From Sulfuriflexus sp. (GTDB taxonomy: Bacteria; Pseudomonadota; Gammaproteobacteria; AKS1): DNA of 64,000 bases. Positions 26,087 through 34,119 of this stretch are shown here, piece after piece. The first letter of the stretch is position 1. Every line of letters starts with the position of its first letter. The notes beneath the pieces were generated by a model that worked only from the letters and a program-made list of their open reading frames with translations, did no database searches and was not told the DNA's origin. The DNA lies in contig JAGLUW010000010.1 of NCBI GenBank assembly GCA_023134145.1, positions 62,001 to 126,000 of the forward strand. Direction: 5' to 3'. The position numbers were made by a program, and so were the translations under genes.

Positions 26087-27549
26087 TGTTAGTACTTATT
26101 ATTGCATCAGTGTTGTTGTTTGCATTATGCGCATGGTTTCTTGCAAAGCCATTTCGTGAAGTATCAGACGCTGAAGAGAATACAGCACAGGTTCGTCAAT
26201 ATTCATTGGCGCGCGATCGCGTATTACGCCAGTTGGAACAACTCGAATCACAAGCTGATGAAGGCATACTTGAAGCGACCGTTGCTGGTGATGAAACGCT
26301 GCGTTTAGAAACTGAGTTAGCGACAATTCTTAATCATCTTGAAACGCTTGAAACAACGAGCGAGTCAACGCCACTAAGTTCGCAAGGGCGTTTGCAGTGG
26401 TGGTTGGCAATGGCCGTGTTTGCTCTCGTTGTACCCCTTGTTACAGTGATTTCCTATGGCAGCTGGCAAGCCGATGCTTTATTAAAATTGGCAGGTGGCA
26501 GTGATGATGGTATGAGCACCATGAGACAGTCGGCGCGGTCAGCACAACCTATGTCAGCTCCTGCACAGTCTTTCCCACCGGAAGTACTCGAAATGGTTGC
26601 TCAGTTAGAAAGACGCATGGCCGATTCGCCTAATGATGGCGCTGGCTGGAAACGTCTAGGCCGTTCTTATTCTGTAATGGGACGTCAAAGTGAAGCGGTA
26701 AAGGCATACCGTAAAGCTGCGGCATTATTACCAAATGATGCAGAGATACAGGCATCATTGAAAGATCTACAAGGTAACTCATCAAATAATGCACCGGTTA
26801 CATCGGCACAAGGCCAACAATCTTTCCCGCCGCAGGTAATGGCGATGGTCGCGCAGTTAGAAAAACGACTGAGTGAATCACCAGAAGATGGCGATGGTTG
26901 GAAGCGTCTTGGCCGAGCTTATACGGTTATGCAACGCTATAATGAAGCTGTTTCAGCTTATACCTCGGCAGCAGAAATCTTGCCGAACGATCAGTCTATT
27001 CAACAAGCATTGCAGCAATTAGCGCAGATCGCAGTTAAGCGTGGCGGGCATGAAGGCACGCAAGCGATGGATAATACGGCTCAAGCCGCTCATCCACCGA
27101 TGCCAGAAGGTTCGCTGGAAAACATTATTAATTTAGAAAAGGCGATTGCAAAAGATCCAACAAATGCAATTGCCTGGACTGAATTAGCCAAGGCCTATGA
27201 AGAGATTAACCGCAAACAAGAAGCACTTCGTGCTTTTGCGAAGGCTTATGAATTGCGTCAAGACAGTGTTTTAATCTTATCAATGTACGCTGAAGCGGTA
27301 TTTAACTCTGATCCTCGTGATCCTGAGGGCAAAGCACTTGCCTTATATACTAAGCTGAATGAGTTATCGCCAAGACACCCTGATGGTCTATGGTTCTTGG
27401 GGCTAGCTGCCTATAGTGAAGGCAACTTAGGTCGTACGATTAAGCTATGGAACAAGCTATTATCGGTGTTACCGCCGCAGAGCGAAGGCCATGCAAGTGT
27501 TAGACAGGCTCTAGCTAGGATTGAGATCCTTTTAAATAAGGGAAAATAG
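26086..27549 (+). CDS. ccmI: Cytochrome c biogenesis TPR protein CcmI
   Basis: CcmI is the membrane TPR chaperone that holds apocytochrome C-termini for the CcmFH lyase. The 487-residue protein has two membrane helices (about 2-20 and 100-120) and then TPR repeats. An internal duplication is obvious: SFPPEVLEMVAQLERRM with WKRLGRSYSVMGRQSEAVKAY, and again SFPPQVMAMVAQLEKRL with WKRLGRAYTVMQRYNEAVSAY. Further TPRs fill the C-terminal part. It overlaps ccmH by one base and ends the ccmFGHI run. Confidence 0.94.
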   Translation: MLVLIIASVLLFALCAWFLAKPFREVSDAEENTAQVRQYSLARDRVLRQLEQLESQADEGILEATVAGDETLRLETELATILNHLETLETTSESTPLSSQGRLQWWLAMAVFALVVPLVTVISYGSWQADALLKLAGGSDDGMSTMRQSARSAQPMSAPAQSFPPEVLEMVAQLERRMADSPNDGAGWKRLGRSYSVMGRQSEAVKAYRKAAALLPNDAEIQASLKDLQGNSSNNAPVTSAQGQQSFPPQVMAMVAQLEKRLSESPEDGDGWKRLGRAYTVMQRYNEAVSAYTSAAEILPNDQSIQQALQQLAQIAVKRGGHEGTQAMDNTAQAAHPPMPEGSLENIINLEKAIAKDPTNAIAWTELAKAYEEINRKQEALRAFAKAYELRQDSVLILSMYAEAVFNSDPRDPEGKALALYTKLNELSPRHPDGLWFLGLAAYSEGNLGRTIKLWNKLLSVLPPQSEGHASVRQALARIEILLNKGK

Positions 27550-27563
27550 TTTCATAATGGGGG

Positions 27564-27589
27564 GGATCAACAGGGGGCGTGGTTGATCC
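27564..27589. repeat. Inverted repeat upstream of the c554-like gene
   Basis: A perfect 8-base inverted repeat, GGATCAAC (27564-27571) and GTTGATCC (27582-27589), lies 15 bases past the ccmI stop. It could be a weak intrinsic hairpin or an operator for the cytochrome gene that follows. Confidence 0.4.
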
Positions 27590-27610
27590 GGAAATAATAT
27601 AGTGGGCATT

Positions 27611-27623
27611 TCCCGTAACGGGA
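27611..27623. promoter_or_regulatory. 13-base palindrome TCCCGTAACGGGA
   Basis: TCCCGT-A-ACGGGA is a perfect 6-base dyad about a single central base. It ends 25 bases upstream of the ATG of the c554-like cytochrome gene, a usual position for a repressor operator or the edge of a 5' UTR hairpin. I cannot assign a regulator. Confidence 0.4.
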
Positions 27624-27648
27624 TAGAACAACAATAAGGGATTTTGGC

Positions 27649-28989
27649 ATGAAAGTATTCTTCTCTCGCAGTTTATTGCTGGTTGGACTTTTGTTTGGTC
27701 TGTCGGCGGTATCAGCTGATAACACAACGTTGCCGCATTACGCAAAGGACAAACATCTTGGTGTGGGGAGTTGTTCAAACAGTACTTGCCACGGTTCAAT
27801 TCAGCCTTGGAAAAAATCCAACGTATTACAAAATGAATATGTAACGTGGACAAAAGAAGATAACCATTCGCGTAAAGCTTATAAGGTTCTCACCAATAAA
27901 CTTTCTAAACGTATTGCTCGAAACCTAGGCTTGAAAGATCCTGCTCATGAAGCAAAGGTTTGTCTTGATTGTCATGCCGACAATGTTCCCACTGATGTAC
28001 GTGGCGAACGTTTTGATTTAGCTGATGGTGTTGGCTGTGAAGCTTGTCACGGTGGTTCTGAACGTTGGTTAGAATCTCATACATCAAGCGAAACAACGCA
28101 TGAAGAAAATCTAGAGAATGGTTTGTACCCAACAGAAGATCCTGTTGCTCGCGCTACCTTATGTTATTCATGTCACTTTGGTGATGCGAATAAATTAGTC
28201 ACGCACCGTATTATGGGTGCAGGGCATCCGCGTATTCGTTTCGAGTTAGATACCTTTAGTGCAACGCAGCCTGCGCATTATGAAGTAGATAAAGATTACC
28301 GTGAACGTAAACCGACATTTGACGGTGTACAAATTTGGGCGATTGGTCAAGCGATTGGTATGCGTTCAAACTTAGATTTATTAATGGATCCAAAACGCGG
28401 TCATGATGGAATATTTCCTGAATTAGTTTTGTTTGATTGTCATGCTTGTCACAAGAAAATGGAGACAGCAAGCTGGCGACCACGAGCAGGCACAGGGCTG
28501 CCTCCAGGTATTGTGCGTTTAAATGATGCCAACTTTATTATGTTACGTCATATTGTGAAAGTGGTTGATGCTGGCTTAGGCTCGCAGCTACGCAAGCAAA
28601 CACGTGCATTGCATAGATCTGTTATTAAAGGCAATGCAGCGGTAAAACGTGCAGCAGTTGCTGTGCGGGCGACAACAGAAAAAGCAATTAAGTTGATTGC
28701 TAATCATGAATTCTCTGATAAAGATATTGTGGCTATATTGAAGAGCATTGTTGCCGAAGGCTTGAAAGGCGAATTGCGAGATTACGCCTCTGCTGAGCAA
28801 ACCATGATGGCAGCAAATAATGTTGTTGTCGTATTAGAAAACGCGAAGGCAATTAATGATCTTGAGCTTGATGTGCTGAATAAGGCATTGGACAAAATGT
28901 TTGATGCAACTAAGAACGACAAGGTTTACCGTCCAGGTAAATTTGCTGCAGCACTGAAAATATTAAAGAGTGCGATACCTAATCTTTAG
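27649..28989 (+). CDS. Multiheme cytochrome c554-like protein
   Basis: Exported cytochrome of 446 residues, signal peptide about 1-24. Visible heme sites are CLDCH, CEACH, CYSCH and CHACH, plus an unusual CSNSTCH near the N-terminus, in which four residues separate the cysteines instead of two. The spacing, with early TWTKEDNHSRKAYKVL, resembles the cytochrome c554 family, which carries electrons from hydroxylamine oxidation in nitrifiers and occurs widely elsewhere; nothing here points to nitrification. The C-terminal third is alpha-helical without hemes. It lies 99 bases after ccmI on the same strand and ends at a strong terminator. The family call is moderate; the partner is unknown. Confidence 0.78.
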   Translation: MKVFFSRSLLLVGLLFGLSAVSADNTTLPHYAKDKHLGVGSCSNSTCHGSIQPWKKSNVLQNEYVTWTKEDNHSRKAYKVLTNKLSKRIARNLGLKDPAHEAKVCLDCHADNVPTDVRGERFDLADGVGCEACHGGSERWLESHTSSETTHEENLENGLYPTEDPVARATLCYSCHFGDANKLVTHRIMGAGHPRIRFELDTFSATQPAHYEVDKDYRERKPTFDGVQIWAIGQAIGMRSNLDLLMDPKRGHDGIFPELVLFDCHACHKKMETASWRPRAGTGLPPGIVRLNDANFIMLRHIVKVVDAGLGSQLRKQTRALHRSVIKGNAAVKRAAVAVRATTEKAIKLIANHEFSDKDIVAILKSIVAEGLKGELRDYASAEQTMMAANNVVVVLENAKAINDLELDVLNKALDKMFDATKNDKVYRPGKFAAALKILKSAIPNL

Positions 28990-29006
28990 CACTTAAGTGA
29001 TTTTTA

Positions 29007-29044
29007 AATAAAAAAGGGGATGCCGTTGCATCCCCTTTTTTATT
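29007..29044. terminator. Bidirectional intrinsic terminator
   Basis: A GC-core stem GGGGATGC/GCATCCCC, extended by A and T runs on both sides (29007-29023 with 29028-29044, loop CGTT), lies between two convergent genes. The plus-strand side ends in a T-run for the c554-like gene. The minus-strand side does the same for trhP. Confidence 0.93.
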
Positions 29045-29057
29045 GAGCAATGAGAAG

Positions 29058-30425
29058 CTAATGAAATTTTGCGATTAGCCCTAGTGTCATTTTTTTCACA
29101 GGAACAGGAATGATTACTTCGTAGCCGCTGCCTAGTGCTGAATCCATTACTTCACCATTTTTACTATCTTTCATACTTTCTAGTTTGAATGTTTTATTTC
29201 CTTCAGGAATAATTAATTCAAGCTCATCACCCACAGAGAATTTGTTTTTAGCAACAACTGTGGCAAGTTGTTTTTCTGCATCGAAGTGTATAATTTCACC
29301 AACAAAACGCTGTGTAAAGCTAGTAGATGCATTTTGCATGTAGTTTTGATGGTCTTTGGTATGGTGACGTTGATAAAAACCATCGGTGTAACCACGGTTT
29401 GCAAGTGACTCTAAGCTAGGTAGGAGACGTTCGTCAAAAGGACGACCAGCTTCAGCATCTTCAATAGCTTGTTTATAAACTTGTGCGGTACGTGCAACAT
29501 AGTAATGCGATTTTGTACGGCCTTCGATCTTGAGTGAATCAATACCGATGTCGACTAATCGTTGTACATGTTCAACAGCACGTAGATCTTTTGAGTTCAT
29601 AATATAAGTGCCAAGTTCGTCTTCCATGATTGGCATCATTTCACCGCGGCGCTGGCCTTCTTCAATCATATACACTTGATCAGCCATTGGGTGGCGTTGC
29701 ATGCTGCCAGCTTGTGCAATCTGCACACCAGCAACATTGCTAATATCTTCTATCAGATTTTCTTTTTGATTCGGTAAATGAATATCACCGGTTACATCTT
29801 CTTCGGCAGGCGATAGGAAATATTCCCAACGACATGAATTAGTGCAAGAGCCTTGATTAGGATCGCGGTGGTTAAAGTAACCTGATAATAGGCAACGTCC
29901 AGAGTAGGCGATACACAGTGCGCCATGCACAAAAACTTCGAGTTCGATATCGGGGCAACGCTGGCGTATGTCTGCAATTTCATCGAGTGATAATTCACGC
30001 GATAAAATAATCCGTTCAACGCCTAATGATTTCCAAAATTTTACGGAAGCATAGTTCATGGTGTTGGCTTGCACGGAAAGGTGAATCGCCATCTCGGGCC
30101 AACGTTCGCGAACCATCATGATCAAGCCGGGATCAGCCATGATTAAGGCGTCTGGCTTCATGGCAATAATGGGTTCCATATCTCCCATGTAGGTATCTAC
30201 TTTGCCATTGTGTGGCAATAGATTACTGGCAACAAATAACTTCTTACCAAAATCATGTGCTTCGTTAATACCTTGTTCAAGTTTCTCTAAAGAAAATTCA
30301 TTATTCCGCACGCGCAGGCTATAACGCGGCTGGCCGGCGTAAACAGCATCGGCACCATAGGCAAAGGCATAGCGCATGCTGTGCAATGTGCCTGCAGGAG
30401 ATAAGAGTTCAGTTTTAGTAGCCAT
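29058..30425 (-). CDS. trhP: U32 peptidase-like tRNA hydroxylation protein TrhP (YegQ)
   Basis: YegQ/TrhP belongs to the U32 group and takes part in prephenate-dependent formation of 5-hydroxyuridine at position 34 of tRNAs in E. coli. The protein has 455 residues, the usual length. It opens with ELLSPAGTLHSMRYAFAYGADAVYAG and holds the U32 signature with its cysteine cluster, ELEVFVHGALCIAYSGRC and GSCTNSCRW, typical for an iron-sulfur site. The C-terminal part is a small beta domain. No neighbour is functionally linked, as is usual for this gene. Confidence 0.88.
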   Translation of the reverse strand: MATKTELLSPAGTLHSMRYAFAYGADAVYAGQPRYSLRVRNNEFSLEKLEQGINEAHDFGKKLFVASNLLPHNGKVDTYMGDMEPIIAMKPDALIMADPGLIMMVRERWPEMAIHLSVQANTMNYASVKFWKSLGVERIILSRELSLDEIADIRQRCPDIELEVFVHGALCIAYSGRCLLSGYFNHRDPNQGSCTNSCRWEYFLSPAEEDVTGDIHLPNQKENLIEDISNVAGVQIAQAGSMQRHPMADQVYMIEEGQRRGEMMPIMEDELGTYIMNSKDLRAVEHVQRLVDIGIDSLKIEGRTKSHYYVARTAQVYKQAIEDAEAGRPFDERLLPSLESLANRGYTDGFYQRHHTKDHQNYMQNASTSFTQRFVGEIIHFDAEKQLATVVAKNKFSVGDELELIIPEGNKTFKLESMKDSKNGEVMDSALGSGYEVIIPVPVKKMTLGLIAKFH

Positions 30426-30497
30426 ACAAAGTATCAGGTAGTTAAGGTTAGTATTTGGTCGCGAGTATAAAGTAAACGCGGGCGGGCAAACAGTACT

Positions 30498-31343
30498 TTA
30501 AAGCTGAGGACGTAGATTATTATCTAGCACGTAACTGCGTAATTTGTTGCTTAGGGGACAAGTAAAGCTAAGTGATACGGCAGTTAATTGCAGATCAGTT
30601 GAAGGTGTTTTTTCATTTCCGTATAAACGGTCACCTAAAATAGGATAACCAGCCTCGGATAGATGACGTCGAATTTGGTGTTTACGACCGGTTTCAATAT
30701 CAACATTTACCAGTGAGCAATCTCGTTGAGTTGAATATTCAATCAAGCTTACATGACTTACTGCTGGTCGGTCTTCAATTGGGCTGTTGAGTGTGAGCAC
30801 TTCAGGTGATGCCGGAAATTGTCCCTGTACGATAGCTTGGTATTGTTTGGTAATGTCACGTTGTTGGAATAGTTTGGTTAAAGCTACTGTCGCTTTCTTT
30901 GAGTGCGCCACTAAAATTAAACCAGTGGCCGCGCGATCAAGTCGATGCACAATAAAGGCAGGGCGTTCAGGTTGTAGGTGTTGCGAGGCCCAACGTGCGA
31001 TGGTGCAGTGATCACCCCATTTACTGCCTTGTGATAATAACCCGCAGGGTTTGTACCAAACGCTATAGTCACCTTCATCTGCAATTAAATGGGCTGCTGG
31101 AGGTTCGGTAGCAAGTATTTCTGGGTTGTAATAAAGATGTAAAGTGTCGTCAATATTAAGCTTTCGGCTAGCACGTCGCAGTCGTTGAGTATGCTTGCCA
31201 CGAGTTAACCAAATCGCACCTTTGTTCATGGCTTGTTTAACCGCTTGTTTTGACAAGGAAGTTACATTGCTCAATACATCCGCAGCAGTAAGATCTGCTT
31301 CGCTAATTTCGATGTGTTCTTCAAAAGGTTTATCAATATTCAT
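30498..31343 (-). CDS. RluA-family pseudouridine synthase
   Basis: Enzyme that turns uridine into pseudouridine in rRNA or tRNA. The 281-residue protein has an S4-like RNA-binding start (about 28-75, SKQAVKQAMNKGAIWL) and the catalytic motif FIVHRLDRAATGL with the nucleophilic aspartate. The late ETGRKHQIRRHLSEAGYPILGDRLYG motif is also present. The exact target (RluA, RluC, RluD or TruC type) cannot be told; the S4-like part and length fit none of the E. coli enzymes perfectly. It is 16 bases downstream of chrA on the same strand. Confidence 0.88.
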   Translation of the reverse strand: MNIDKPFEEHIEISEADLTAADVLSNVTSLSKQAVKQAMNKGAIWLTRGKHTQRLRRASRKLNIDDTLHLYYNPEILATEPPAAHLIADEGDYSVWYKPCGLLSQGSKWGDHCTIARWASQHLQPERPAFIVHRLDRAATGLILVAHSKKATVALTKLFQQRDITKQYQAIVQGQFPASPEVLTLNSPIEDRPAVSHVSLIEYSTQRDCSLVNVDIETGRKHQIRRHLSEAGYPILGDRLYGNEKTPSTDLQLTAVSLSFTCPLSNKLRSYVLDNNLRPQL

Positions 31344-31359
31344 TGCATTGTGATTTTAA

Positions 31360-32709
31360 CTACATCACTAGTGAATAGCCAAAACCAATCGCTGCACATG
31401 CGCCAATAACTTGAACAATACCTACTTTATATTTAAACAGAGCAATAAAAGCAGCTACGCCAATAATGGCAGAAACCCATTCAAAGTTGGCATCTATGCC
31501 CGCCGGCCACAACACATGAATCGCAAAGAACACGGCTAAGTTGAGAATTACGCCGACCACCGCGGCAGTAATGCCGGTTAATGGTGCTGTGAATTTTAGA
31601 TCACCTCGGGTTGCTTCAACGGTAGGGCCACCTAATAAAATAAATAGGAATGAAGGTAAAAAAGTAAATAAGGCTGCGATGCAGGCACCGGCAACACCGG
31701 CTAAGAAAAGACCATCAGGACCAAACACTTCTTTAGTCCAACCGCCGACAAAACCGACAAACGATACAACCATAATAAGTGGGCCCGGTGTAGTTTCACC
31801 TAGCGCTAGTCCATCAATCATTTGCGTACCGGTTAGCCATGCAAATTGCTCAACACCACCTTGATAAACATAAGGCAGTACGGCATAGGCACCACCGAAT
31901 GTAACTAGCGCAGCTTTGGTAAAGAACCAACCCATTTGCGTGAGCGTGCCATCCCATCCGTAAGAAGTAGCAAGCATTGCCATTGCAGCTATCCAGATTG
32001 TGAGACCAATTAATGTATAACTGATGAAGCGACTCCACTTGAAGCGGGTATGGGCTGGAGCAGGGGTGTCATCATCAATAATTGCGGGGCCATAGCTACT
32101 GCTACCATCACCATGGTGACCACCGGCTTTAAATTGTTCTGGAGCAATACGTGAACCGGCATAACCAATCATACCTGCAATTAAAACAATGTAAGGAAAA
32201 GGAATATTAAAGGCATAGATGGCGATAAAGGCGAGTAGCGCCATGACGCGTAGCGAATTCGTTTTTAGCGCACGTGAGCCAATGCGAAAAGCAGCAAAAA
32301 CAACAATCGCGGTTACAGCTGGTTTAATACCATATAAAATACCTGCGACAGCAGGGACGTCACCATAGCTTAGGTAAACCCAAGTAAGGCCTATTAATAT
32401 AAAGAGTGACGGAATCACAAAAAGTACGCCCGCAGCAATGCCGCCCCATACGCCATGCATTAACCAGCCGATGTAGGTTGCTAATTGCTGCGCTTCAGGC
32501 CCAGGTAATACCATGGTGTAGTTAAGTGCATGCAGGAAACGGTGTTCGGAAATCCAGCGGCGTTTTTCTACAAGTTCTTGGTGCATCATGCTAATTTGCC
32601 CAGCGGGACCACCAAAACTGATGAATCCTAATTTAAGCCAATAGATAAACGCTTCCATAAAAGAAACGGATTGTGGTTTTTCAGTAGGTGTTTCGGGTGT
32701 TGATGACAT
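31360..32709 (-). CDS. chrA: Chromate transporter ChrA family
   Basis: CHR-family permeases export chromate, and some carry sulfate-like anions. The 449-residue protein is the long form with two homologous halves, each of about five or six helices. The N-terminal half has FGGPAGQISMMHQELVEKRRW and NYTMVLPGPEAQQL. The second half repeats the pattern with FGGAYAVLPYV and GLALGETTPGPLIM. It follows the DUF2238 gene by 32 bases. No chromate-responsive regulator is adjacent. Family certain; substrate inferred. Confidence 0.9.
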   Translation of the reverse strand: MSSTPETPTEKPQSVSFMEAFIYWLKLGFISFGGPAGQISMMHQELVEKRRWISEHRFLHALNYTMVLPGPEAQQLATYIGWLMHGVWGGIAAGVLFVIPSLFILIGLTWVYLSYGDVPAVAGILYGIKPAVTAIVVFAAFRIGSRALKTNSLRVMALLAFIAIYAFNIPFPYIVLIAGMIGYAGSRIAPEQFKAGGHHGDGSSSYGPAIIDDDTPAPAHTRFKWSRFISYTLIGLTIWIAAMAMLATSYGWDGTLTQMGWFFTKAALVTFGGAYAVLPYVYQGGVEQFAWLTGTQMIDGLALGETTPGPLIMVVSFVGFVGGWTKEVFGPDGLFLAGVAGACIAALFTFLPSFLFILLGGPTVEATRGDLKFTAPLTGITAAVVGVILNLAVFFAIHVLWPAGIDANFEWVSAIIGVAAFIALFKYKVGIVQVIGACAAIGFGYSLVM

Positions 32710-32741
32710 TGCTTGAATTCCGATTTTATTATTTTGATTTT

Positions 32742-33353
32742 TTATGATCGTTTAGATTGGATTATAGGATTTAATTGTCTATCGTGATAGCCACGAAGAA
32801 AGGTCAATGCAGCGATAGCACCTAGTAGAGCTACTGCCATATCAGATTGGGTATCCCATATGTAACCTTGTGTACCTAAGAATTCAACTGCACCTTGACC
32901 TGAGGTGAGTGCTACCCACCACTCAATGAGTTCATAAAAGGCACTAAAGCCGAGGCAGAAAAAAATAATAAAAAAATTCTGCCAATAGTGACCATTAATA
33001 ACATTTTTACGGAGAATAATTTCACGTGTAATTAAAGCGGGCACAAAACCTTGTGCAAAATGACCAAGTTTGTCGTAGTTGTTGCGCGACGAGCCCATGA
33101 TGTCTTGCAGATAATCAAATAAAGGTACTTCAGCATAGGTGTAGTGTCCACCTATCATCAGAATGACACAGTGAACTAAGATTAGGCTATAAACCAAGTT
33201 GGTAAGGTGAAATGATTTATAGGTTGCCGCGAGTACAATGAAGCCAATGAGTGCCGGAAGTACCTCGAGAAACCAAGTGAGTGAGTCTTTGGGATTGATT
33301 CCTGACCATATAAATATCGTGATGAAGATGATTAACCATAGATATTTGATAAT
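32742..33353 (-). CDS. DUF2238 (YjdF-like) membrane protein with non-standard start
   Basis: Inner-membrane protein of about 203 residues with five or six helices and the conserved stretches WSGINPKDSLTWFLEVLPAL, GGHYTYAEVPLFDYL, RNNYDKLGHFAQGFVP and FYELIEWW. An internal TTG at 33197 would give only 151 residues and drop the first helices. The family-like sequence continues in frame upstream to about 33353, but there is no ATG, GTG or TTG there before an in-frame stop. The best candidate is an ATT at 33353 behind a GGGAAGA purine run, 18 bases after the preceding gene's stop. So either a rare start codon, reinitiation after the upstream gene or a point change in the start applies. Function unknown in the family. 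Confidence 0.75.
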   Translation of the reverse strand: MIKYLWLIIFITIFIWSGINPKDSLTWFLEVLPALIGFIVLAATYKSFHLTNLVYSLILVHCVILMIGGHYTYAEVPLFDYLQDIMGSSRNNYDKLGHFAQGFVPALITREIILRKNVINGHYWQNFFIIFFCLGFSAFYELIEWWVALTSGQGAVEFLGTQGYIWDTQSDMAVALLGAIAALTFLRGYHDRQLNPIIQSKRS

Positions 33354-33370
33354 GATTCTTCCCGTAATAT

Positions 33371-33826
33371 TTATACCGTGACAGAGTCAAGCTCGGCTGC
33401 TTCAAGTTTGATGACGGTGAGTGATATATTGATATCGGCAATAAAAAATATCAGCGAGCCAATAAGGCATAGCATACATATAGAAAACAGAATGCTGATT
33501 AGAAATATAAAGCCGAGTTGTAATAATGAATTAAGAAATAATACAATAATGAGTAGTGCTGCGAGTAGGGCGCTTAACCCAGCTAAGGCTATGGCGGCTC
33601 TAACAATATTGGCGCGGCGTAGTAATACTTTAAGTTGAGATTCAATATTCTTTTTATGTTGATCAGAATCATTACCAGCAAGAAGTTGATCGCAAAACTG
33701 CCGAGAACGATCAATAATTCGGCCAAAACGATTTGTCATTGTTAATAATAAGAGACCAACGCCTGAAATAAGAATCACAGGACCAATTGAAACTTGAAGG
33801 ATGGGTAATAGATCATTTAATGACAT
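33371..33826 (-). CDS. DUF2721 membrane protein
   Basis: Protein of 151 residues with three membrane helices (about 10-30, 75-100 and 103-130). The first helix is followed by the conserved MTNRFGRIIDRSR, which is typical for DUF2721. The family's function is unknown. It lies upstream of the DUF2238 gene with the latter's apparent start about 18 bases past its stop, so the two may be translationally coupled. Confidence 0.82.
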   Translation of the reverse strand: MSLNDLLPILQVSIGPVILISGVGLLLLTMTNRFGRIIDRSRQFCDQLLAGNDSDQHKKNIESQLKVLLRRANIVRAAIALAGLSALLAALLIIVLFLNSLLQLGFIFLISILFSICMLCLIGSLIFFIADINISLTVIKLEAAELDSVTV

Positions 33827-33861
33827 TTTCTTAGTCCTTTAAGATTGTTTTATGATTTTAT

Positions 33862-34104
33862 TTATTCTCGTGTTTCAATATCGAATTCTAGATTTAAACG
33901 TCCATCATCTTCTAATATACCGATAGATTTACCATCAGCGCTAGAGACGAAAACAACAGGTTCTTGAAATAAGGGGTGGCGAATATATTTTATATCCCAG
34001 CCAAAGCTTTCGATTTTATGTAGACCGGATTGTTGGGCAGCATTTAGGTAGCTATCGGTATGATCCGGTATTGGTTTGTCGCCAATTCTTTTTTCATCAT
34101 TCAT
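33862..34104 (-). CDS. Small hypothetical protein
   Basis: Soluble protein of 80 residues that I do not recognise. It is acidic with no membrane helix or signal. The middle (SFGWDIKYIRHPLFQEPVVFV) suggests a short beta-rich fold. It begins 15 bases past the pilU stop on the same strand, with an AGGAGGG ribosome site, which supports it as real and co-transcribed with pilU. Confidence 0.65.
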   Translation of the reverse strand: MNDEKRIGDKPIPDHTDSYLNAAQQSGLHKIESFGWDIKYIRHPLFQEPVVFVSSADGKSIGILEDDGRLNLEFDIETRE

Positions 34105-34119
34105 TATGTTCCCTCCTAA

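Noticed and set aside
27649-28989. Evidence for nitrification from the c554-like cytochrome
   Set aside because: No hao, amo or c(M)552 genes are present; the family is much wider than nitrifiers.
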